Shown piece by piece: positions 56,995 through 64,000 of a stretch of DNA of 64,000 nt (position 1 is the first letter of the stretch; each line of letters opens with the position of its first letter). A program made the position numbers and the translations under genes. The notes beneath the pieces are model-generated. The model did not search any database. It worked only from the letters and a program-made list of their open reading frames with translations, and was not told where the DNA came from. The stretch is from Arctopsyche grandis (Eukaryota; Arthropoda; Insecta; Trichoptera; Hydropsychidae): contig NC_135356.1 in assembly GCF_051622035.1 (NCBI RefSeq), positions 12,386,079-12,450,078 on the forward strand, read 5' to 3'.

Positions 56995-58090
56995 CTAATA
57001 ATATATAATAATATTATAATAATATATAATATATAATAATATTAGCTATTAATAACAAACTAATAATTAACTATCAATACGTGCACGTGCCTATAAATTA
57101 ACTTACATTATATTTATATATATATAGAATATATAACTTTATTTTAATTCGTGTAATTCACAGTAATTGATAATATCATTTTTAATCTATCCGAAACGAT
57201 TAATAAGAAGAGGTTAGTAATAAGTGAAAAGTAAAAGAGGTTTGTAAAAATGATTTGATTTATATATTCGGTCGAATGATTTTCTTTCGCCATCTTCACA
57301 TATGTATGTACATATGTATGTATGTATATATGCATTTGTCCACTCGATCTGCATGTCACCTTTTTTTCTTCTTTTATAATTGGCACTTCAACCATTTTCG
57401 TTATCCTTCATTTGGCGAGTCTCTGTTTTATTATTTATTCACTGCTGGATAAATGCCGACTGTTTATTTTGACTGGTTCGCAGGTTAAGTACACATGCCA
57501 ATTGATTCTCGATGATTTCAAACAAAAAACACCGATGAGGCGACGATTGATATGCAACGATGTCGCATTTATAAACGGACATATGAGTGATTTTAGATTT
57601 TGCTTGAAATTTCATTTTAAATTGACTAAAATTGGAAACCAATACAGTACACACTAAATATGTACATACGTCTTCTTCATATCACGAGACACCTCTGAAA
57701 CTCTAACCAGCTGAAGAATCAACTTTTCACCACTCGCTTTCATCATTTATGAACACAAAGCTTCCTTTGGATCGTCCCAATATTTTTATGCCAAAAATGA
57801 ATTATGTATAAATAAAGCATTCTGTTCAGGAACAATAACCACTTTCCGGGAACTATTTGAACTATGTATGATTTGAAAATGGTTGGTTTTATTTCTAAAC
57901 TGATTTTTCACCTTTATTATTTGCATGGAATAAATATCAAAACAAATTTGTTATTCCTCTAATAGAGGGACAAATATCAATATGATAAAATAGGATATTT
58001 CAATTACATACATATGTTCGAAATTATGTTCACAATACATCTTATATCTATTTTAATAGCTACTGATCTACTGACCATTTTCACTGGATG
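56995..58090. other. Gene-free AT-rich interval
   Basis: Contains a short TAATAATATA cluster (56985-57050). A 111-codon plus-strand frame (57322-57657) has no recognisable domain and overlaps minus-strand frames; not called. Confidence 0.35.
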
Positions 58091-58091
58091 T

Positions 58092-58092
<1 letters not shown>

Positions 58093-58179
<87 letters not shown>
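58093..58179. repeat. (AT)n microsatellite
   Basis: Pure AT tract of about 87 bases. Confidence 0.95.
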
Positions 58180-58182
<3 letters not shown>

Positions 58183-58184
58183 TT

Positions 58185-59130
58185 GTTATTATTATTTTAC
58201 ACATTACTTTTAATATCTTAATGAATGTATTAATTATTTTCCGAAACCACCCGTTGAAATATCAACGGCCACAACACTAGTCTAAGATTTTTACAATTAT
58301 TGATCACTAATACAGTTCTAATGTATAGGACATATTTAGATACCGCAGTGTGTTCTCTTCTACTTTGGCACGTGCCAATTTTGATGGTTTCGTTACCTGT
58401 CGCAAGGGGCAATAAGCTTTTCAACCAGATTACTGTTGGCTTGGATTTGTTTAATCTTAAATATGCTGATCTAATTGAGGTATATTTTTTAATTTGAGAT
58501 CATTCTTGAATCCTTTATTTTTACTCGGTGATAGTGACAATCTGTAAATAAATACTATTTGTTTCTTATACATTTAAAGTCTGACCAATAGATTTTTAAA
58601 TACTCATTAAAACTCGTCAATTATTTTTGTATTTCCCGTCATCTACATTATATGTACATACTTTTGTAACGATTACGTGTTAATTTTGCGGTATTGTCCA
58701 TCGTATGATGTATTTCGTAAATCTATTTTTATATTGGTAGCGTGGAGCCACTCTTAGTCTGAGGATATTTGCGGAGACCACATCCTCAACTGGGGCATCA
58801 GAACAGACCACACAATGGCGAACAGTGTCACCGTATTTTTATATTTATGTACGTTTATATGTATGTAATACCGTTTTCCGACGGACGTGACTTGATTTAC
58901 TAGAGGACAGAGTTCAGTCAATGAAAAACGTTCCGAGTTTAGTACATACATAGGTACCTACTAACCACATCCAGGTTGACGATTCATTCAAGATCCAGGA
59001 AGTTTAGTTTGTTCACATTTCCGCTTTCATCGATCGCCAACAGCGTTTTCTTATTCATCACTTCGTGTTACGTTGAGTTTTCTTATTCGTTGTTAGTATA
59101 ATTCATATGAAACGAATCTAAAATGTTGGT
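58185..59130. other. Gene-free interval
   Basis: AT-rich, with a less AT-rich patch at 58735-58960. No supported gene or repeat. Confidence 0.35.
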
Positions 59131-59149
59131 TATGACGTTTTAAAAATTA

Positions 59150-59690
59150 ATCAGAGTGATGTTTCCGATTGATGAAAAGATTTTTTTAATAAGCTTCTTT
59201 TTGATATTGTTGCGTAGGGGTGGGTTCACGATCCAAATGAAAGGCCAAAGTCGCTTAAGAGCATTTATACAAAGATTCGGGAGGTCCACATGGAACCACT
59301 GCTCACTCCAGAATATTTTATCTACCGTGTGTATCTTCTTATAAAGGGCAAGTTGCACAGCACAGTATCCCCAATCCGTTGGCTTGTCTATTGTCTAGGA
59401 ACGTAAAGGTCCTGGCGAATCTATTGTTTACGCACAAACTCGCCCAAGTCTGTGAGAACTCCAGTGTATTATCCAAATTTATTATCCGCCTTTACTCCTC
59501 CCGGTTCTGTGCCAAGTTAAAGGCAGTGCTAAGAAGGCTGTACACCAGCACCTTGTCCATACAAACGTATTACACTTCTTTCTTCCTCAATAAGAGAAAT
59601 TATTTTTTTAATATGCTATGGATATCCACCATTAGCATGTTTCTGTGGTTTTATTTTTTTGATTAGTTATTTTTTATAGGAGCTAGGAGC
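59150..59690 (-). pseudogene. Unclassified transposon protein remnant (copy B)
   Basis: Minus strand: ALYKKIHTVDKIFWSEQWF, then LCINALKRLWPFIWI, then PLRNNIKK, the same pattern as copy A at 5990-6430. Upstream on the minus strand TIDKPTDWGYCAVQLALYKK extends the match region. Stops occur every few dozen codons. Family unknown. Confidence 0.45.
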
Positions 59691-59989
59691 CGCCAAACAT
59701 CTATAAAATCGCCTCTTTTTTACACCCACGAAAAGAGTTCAGCGTGCTTATTTAACGGTTGATTTAAAAAAAAATTTTTTTTTAATAATCATTTTTTTAA
59801 ATTGGTCCAGTTTCAGAGAAGAAAACTCGAGAATACGAAACCTCGATTTTGTCGATTTAAAATAGATATTATCTGGTCGAGGCGCAACTGTTGCATTCAC
59901 TCAATATATATATATATTGATATATATTGTCGCATTCACTCAATATATAAATTCACTCAATATGTATATCGAAGAAAGGAACGGCAACG

Positions 59990-60330
59990 AAATTAAGGTT
60001 TCGGGTATCCAACCCTCTTAAGGGACAGTCACGCCAGTTCCTTGATTTGTCAGACCATATCTTGGAAGACCGTCCTATCGCTCGCCTTCCCTCCAGTGTT
60101 CCGGTGACTACCAGTCTCTCCTGGCTCTTCACATTCTTCCTGGCCATATGGTCAAATTATGAGAGAACCCTTTTCCTATATAATGTAGAGTCTCTTTGAG
60201 ACTGCCAACTCTTTGAGGATAGAGATGTTCGTGCGTCTTGCGGTCTATGATATGCTCAGCATCCGTCACGAGCACTACATTTCGAATGTATCTAGAATGT
60301 CCCTTTCTCTCTTTTTCAGGGTCCATGTAC
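59990..60330 (-). pseudogene. Non-LTR element remnant (lineage of 62.5-63.3 kb)
   Basis: Minus strand reads GRRAIGRSSKIWSDKSRNWR and MDPEKERKGHSRYIRNVVLV in broken frames. The order GGRP-WSD-x-I and a KKRERE-type segment also appears in the element at 62520-63270, so both are copies of one lineage. Truncated and inactive. Confidence 0.6.
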
Positions 60331-60333
60331 GAG

Positions 60334-60915
60334 CAGTGGCGGACTGGGACTAAAATCAGTGCTTGCCAGGAGTCAAAGGGGGCCCAACCAGGTTTAAAAA
60401 TTGTCTCCCCAACCCCCCCATTTAGGGAGGGGGCCCCTATTCTATATTTCTATAAACATGGATGTGTCTAGATTAGGAATAGATTTTATATTCGGAAACT
60501 GTTCAAAATTGTGTAATTAAATCTTACTATAATGTCGAAGTATAATCAAATGTTATTTTGAAAGTATGAAGTAAATTTAAATCGCTGGTTGATCATGAAT
60601 CTATTATGGAAATTTGTTTATTCCCATTTCCTACCTCAGGTACATATATACATAATCTGAGGTAGGAAATGGGCCCGCGCAAAAGGGCCTACGCAAATGT
60701 TGAAAACTTATATTTCGACCCTTATAAAAATATTTAACCGATCCTTGGGCTGTAAAAGCAGGTATTAGTTGTTTGTGTATATCGTAAGAAACTTTAGGTC
60801 CCAAATTGCAATATCCTGTAAATTTTTATACGTAAAATGAAATAGTTAATAAGTTATTTAATTTTACTGAGGGCCCATATTTTCTTTAAGGGCAAAGTCC
60901 GGGCACATCCCACAA
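60334..60915. mobile_element. Possible hAT-like insertion with CAGTGGCGGACTGGG end
   Basis: Begins CAGTGGCGGACTGGG directly after the LINE remnant and shows GGGGGCCC words; toward 60905 AAAGTCCGGGCAC resembles its complement. No target duplication could be confirmed. Includes a 17-bp perfect hairpin (CCCATTTCCTACCTCAG and its complement) at about 60626-60676. Confidence 0.35.
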
Positions 60916-60919
60916 ATAT

Positions 60920-61680
60920 CTCTACTATAAAAAAAAAAACAAATTTGTGTTTATTTATCCCGCTCACCACATTGTCAGCAGAACCGGTTCATAATTCAGT
61001 TCGGGGCAGTCGCTTATCTGCGTGGTCCCGTGGTCGCCGGCTTCGGCTTACCTGCTACTCTGGCACTTGCGAGTGGCGCTGTGTAGAGTGTAGACAACCA
61101 GTCGAAGCAGAGAAAAAAGATCGGTATTATTAATTATTGGTACATTTGATTTCTTATAGGTTTTCCAGAGTAAATTATTTTGTATTATAACATATAAAGA
61201 CTGCATGGACATACATATACTGTTTTATTTTACCTATAGGCCGGTAGTATAAGCGATAATAAATTTAGTGGATCACGAAGGAGAAATATAAAAATAAAAA
61301 ATATTTTAGGAAACGCTTTATACGATTCGAAAAATACACGACACCGTCAACGTTTTTCGACATTTTCACTATTTTAGAAGATATGCTAAAATTATCAATC
61401 ACAATGATAATTTTATCATTAAATATTTTTTATTAATTACATTTTTGCTTTTTCAGAACACACAATGAATGAAGTCGATAATTTGTTAATAAAAGTCATT
61501 TTTATTAGCCACCTCTGAGTATAACTATATTTAATTTATAGCAATAATAAAAACCAAATATAATTTGCCACTCTTAATCGTCGCCTAATTTGCCACGGGA
61601 CATCCCTTCCCCTTTCCTCTTTATCATAAATAATCATATTTATGGACGACCTATTGATATTTTGACCATTTATTCAATGT
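60920..61680. other. Gene-free interval
   Basis: A 62-codon frame at 60945-61133 lies in a GC-richer patch without recognisable domain. The remainder is AT-rich. Confidence 0.35.
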
Positions 61681-61688
61681 ATAATAAT

Positions 61689-61821
61689 TAGAGGTAGGAC
61701 GGGAAGCGTGCTGTTTATTGTTCAATTGTTGTAAATGCTTAGTAAAAAAGGTTTGGCAAACCTTTAACAATGCATTTACAATATTTGAACAATAAACGCC
61801 CCCCCCAGGGTCCAGGCTTTA
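61689..61821. mobile_element. Palindromic hAT-type MITE with perfect octamer duplication
   Basis: TAGAGGTAGGACGGGAAGCG ... GGGTCCAGGCTTTA between ATAATAAT at 61681-61688 and 61822-61829. The duplication is low-complexity and could be fortuitous, but both ends agree with the other copies. Confidence 0.8.
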
Positions 61822-62519
61822 ATAATAATACACAGCTTAAGAGTTAAAAAAAAGCACAAATGTTAAATTTGTATATTTGTATTATTACAATGCTTTCTTG
61901 GTTCTCAAATTAAGATTGATTATCATCCAAAAGGCCGAAAATATAGATTGAATAGTTGTAAGCTTGCAATGAACGCTATTAAGTTTCGACAGTTGGTAGA
62001 GCTTGTGAGTTGGCAATGCGTTAAGTTGACATCTGGACCGGTTTACACTGACAGTATTGAATTGAAAGAATAATTCGCCCTCGAAAATCAAACTGCACGC
62101 CTTTTGTAATCAAAACTATTTACTCATAATCTAATAGATATGTTTATAATATCATAGTACTAAAAATTTGAACGGGAAACACATTGGCTGTCAAATTAAT
62201 AGTGTCCTTGACGAGCTTAATCCAAATGCTCTGTATCTGTTCCAGGTGCTGTTACTGATGAGCGAATTCATTCTTCAGAATGATTTTTAACAATAAATCA
62301 TTCATTTGTGGAATCATATGTGCTTCTCTAACATGGGGGGTCTCAGTGTATCTCTATTGGCAGCTCACTTCTTCTAATGGTGAATTTTCATTTTAATTTT
62401 AATTAATAATAAAACGGGATGAACATTGAACGCCCCATAAAATATTAAATAACAAAAACAAAGTTTGATTTTTGTGTATATAATAAATCAAATTGTTTAA
62501 GTTAAATGCAGTGCTTTAT

Positions 62520-63270
62520 GATGATCCCGTCAATTCTTTGATTTGATCTGACCATCTTGTGAAAGACCGTCCCCTAGTTCGCCTTTCCTCTAGTGTTTCA
62601 GTGACTAACAGCTTTTCTAGACTCCACATTTTTCCTGGCAATATGGCCTTTTTCTACATATTGTGGAGAGTCTTCCTGAAACTGTTAGCCTTTTGAGGAT
62701 GTAGACGTTCAAAACAAGCACCACATTTCAAAGGCATCTAAGTTCCCTTTCTCTCTTTTTTTGAACGTTATTGTCTCGAATCCATACAATGCAATTAGGA
62801 TCACCCGAGATCGCACCAGACGAATTTTCATTTTCCTTTTTATATGTAGAACGGTTTTTCCATATATTTGTCAGACTGATCATCGCCGCTTTTGCCATTC
62901 CTATTCTGCAGATTTCTACTTCTCTTGAGATCAAGGCACCTATGTAAGAGTATATAATCTTTGACTCACTCATATTCTTTTAAAGCATTGGATTTGGAGA
63001 GACTTGACTGTTAACAATGAAGTTTTATGTTTTGTATCCAAACGCAAGTGTATACTCTATTGTTATTCTACAGAGTAGTTCAGCCATTCTATCTTCATTA
63101 CTGGCCATTGAAGTTGTGTCGTCTGCGAATCTTATATTTATTGGAAACCCATCTGCCACCTTTCCATCCTTTCTTATTATGTATTTCTCATATATATGTA
63201 CATATATTAAAAAGATCAGCAGAAAGTATGCATCCCGTAGGACGCCTTTTTTGCACTTGAAATTTTAATA
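62520..63270 (-). pseudogene. Dead non-LTR retrotransposon with FADD motif
   Basis: Minus strand encodes IRFADDTTSMASNEDRMAEL (catalytic FADD at 63119-63130). After frame changes follows SESKIIYSYIGALIS, a connection segment with MAKAAMISLTNIWKNR, and KKREREL. The GTCCTTTCAC-type 3' part matches 59990-60330. Several frameshifts; not active. Confidence 0.8.
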
Positions 63271-63631
63271 GTGTTTCCAAAAGAAGCTCATCTATTCTTA
63301 TATGTATATAAATAATGCCACATTCCATATCTAGTGCATCTCATTCGAACGCTGGTTTGTAAAAGCAAGAAAAAAAGAGAAAGCGATTTCAAAAACCTGT
63401 TTCAAATAAAATGCACAATCAAGTTTGGCGCGCTCGGCCAATGAAGTGTGCTAAATTAAATAATACATAATATATTTTTTAAATATTAGCATTTTGAAAT
63501 ACACTATTGCCAAAGGGCTTAAAAAAATGCATTAAAAATTAATATTGAAAAAATCTCACCTCTCGGCAGAATCTGTGAAGTAAATATGATTATCATATTA
63601 CTGTTTGGGTGTCAATATTGTTGTTGGGTGT

Positions 63632-63665
63632 CAGATTTCTCAACAAACTTTTGTTGAGAAATCTG
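63632..63665. repeat. 34-base near-perfect palindrome
   Basis: CAGATTTCTCAACAAA and TTTGTTGAGAAATCTG-like arms pair over 16 bases with a two-base centre. It lies 50 bases upstream of the last gene's first recognised exon. Such close-armed palindromes tend to be unstable in cloning and could be a cruciform or a fold-back remnant. Confidence 0.85.
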
Positions 63666-63714
63666 GTCATCTCATTTCATTATTGTTTTACGTTTTTGAT
63701 TATACGTTTTAGAT

Positions 63715-63781
63715 ATGATATCAGGCTATACGCGAAAAGGTCCGAACAACAATGGAATCCACAACTCGTTACAGAATGGAG
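63715..63781 (+). CDS. Unidentified gene at right edge, first visible coding exon
   Basis: An acceptor TACGTTTTAG ends at 63712. ATG at 63715 begins MISGYTRKGPNNNGIHNSLQ-NG, and the exon ends GGAG|GTATGT at 63781, a strong donor leaving one base of a codon. The frame joins the next exon exactly. Whether 63715 is the true start is not certain, because the exon begins two bases before it and an upstream coding exon in phase 1 is possible. Product not recognised. Confidence 0.6.
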
Positions 63782-63855
63782 GTATGTCGGCGCTAAGTAA
63801 TAAAATATTTTTATGATATTATAAATACAATATGTGCACACTATTACTGTTGCAG
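63782..63855 (+). other. 74-nt intron of the right-edge gene
   Basis: GTATGT at 63782 and ACTGTTGCAG ending 63855 delimit a short AT-rich intron, a size common in insects. Phase 1. Confidence 0.6.
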
Positions 63856-64000
63856 ATAATATGATTGCGTCGTCGAACAAAAAAGATGAATACCAATTGA
63901 ATTCTAAAAACTCTTTAAGCTACAGCGACAAAAAGTCGGAACGAAAAAAGATGCACGAGTTCAAGAAAACCGACAATGAGAAATTGGAACGTAACGACGT
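63856..64000 (+). CDS. Unidentified gene at right edge, second exon (runs off window)
   Basis: The joined frame (G|AT, Asp, then NMIASSNKKDEYQ) stays open to the last base, with SDKKSERKKMHEFKKTDNEK downstream. Composition is clearly less AT-rich than the flank, and the residues are Lys, Glu, Asp, Ser and Asn, suggesting a charged, probably disordered N-terminus. No domain is visible before the window ends, so the family cannot be named. Confidence 0.65.

Noticed and set aside
57322..57657. 111-codon frame as a gene
   Set aside because: It overlaps minus-strand frames of similar length and shows no recognisable motif.
60660..60676. TGAGGTAG in a hairpin arm, reminiscent of the let-7 seed
   Set aside because: The rest of the mature let-7 sequence is absent, the word is in the wrong arm, and the hairpin lies in repeat-like DNA.

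Overview
The window is an AT-rich, intron- and transposon-laden piece of an insect (certainly arthropod-like animal) nuclear genome. This is inferred from a FoxF/biniou-type forkhead gene split by a canonical GT-AG intron, tRNA-headed SINEs, several lineages of decayed non-LTR retrotransposon, Helitron-like and hAT-like elements, and abundant (AT)n and TACATA-type simple sequence. The insect order cannot be fixed from what is visible. There are no bacterial features, rRNAs, genuine tRNA genes or CRISPR arrays.

Layout. Bases 1-28,000 are an intergenic, repeat-rich flank. It holds an unidentified open frame at the left edge, a long inverted repeat with an old LINE piece, a head-to-tail cluster of small hAT-type MITEs sharing one target duplication (3.5-4.2 kb), tRNA-derived SINEs, Helitron-like elements, other long-TIR elements, a decamer minisatellite (13.7-14.2 kb), a hAT-like element hosting a dead LINE (21.8-23.3 kb) and a tandem array of MITE arms (26.9-27.9 kb). 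From 28.4 kb the composition becomes GC-rich: a TATA/CCAAT promoter, a 5' leader with minimal upstream ORFs, and the forkhead exon (28,690-29,518).

The forkhead gene continues after an intron of about 23 kb. The second coding exon (52,479-52,636) supplies the last 52 residues and the stop; the two exons join in frame to give a 328-residue protein. The intron carries LINE, MITE, Helitron-like and satellite insertions. It also holds several unusually GC-rich, apparently non-repetitive blocks (33.4-33.7, 42.3-42.5, 45.0-45.3, 46.9-47.1 kb) that are the best candidates for intronic enhancers or a Polycomb-type element; one has three identical PHO/YY1-type words within 55 bases.

Downstream of the 3'UTR (53.4-63.6 kb) lies more repeat DNA, including two LINE fragments that appear to belong to one lineage. 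At the right edge a second gene begins: a short coding exon at 63,715, a 74-nt intron, and an exon that runs off the window. Its product is lysine-rich and not recognised. No operon logic applies. The only functional link visible is possible auto-regulation of the forkhead gene through FOX-type sites in its leader and intron, which is an inference.
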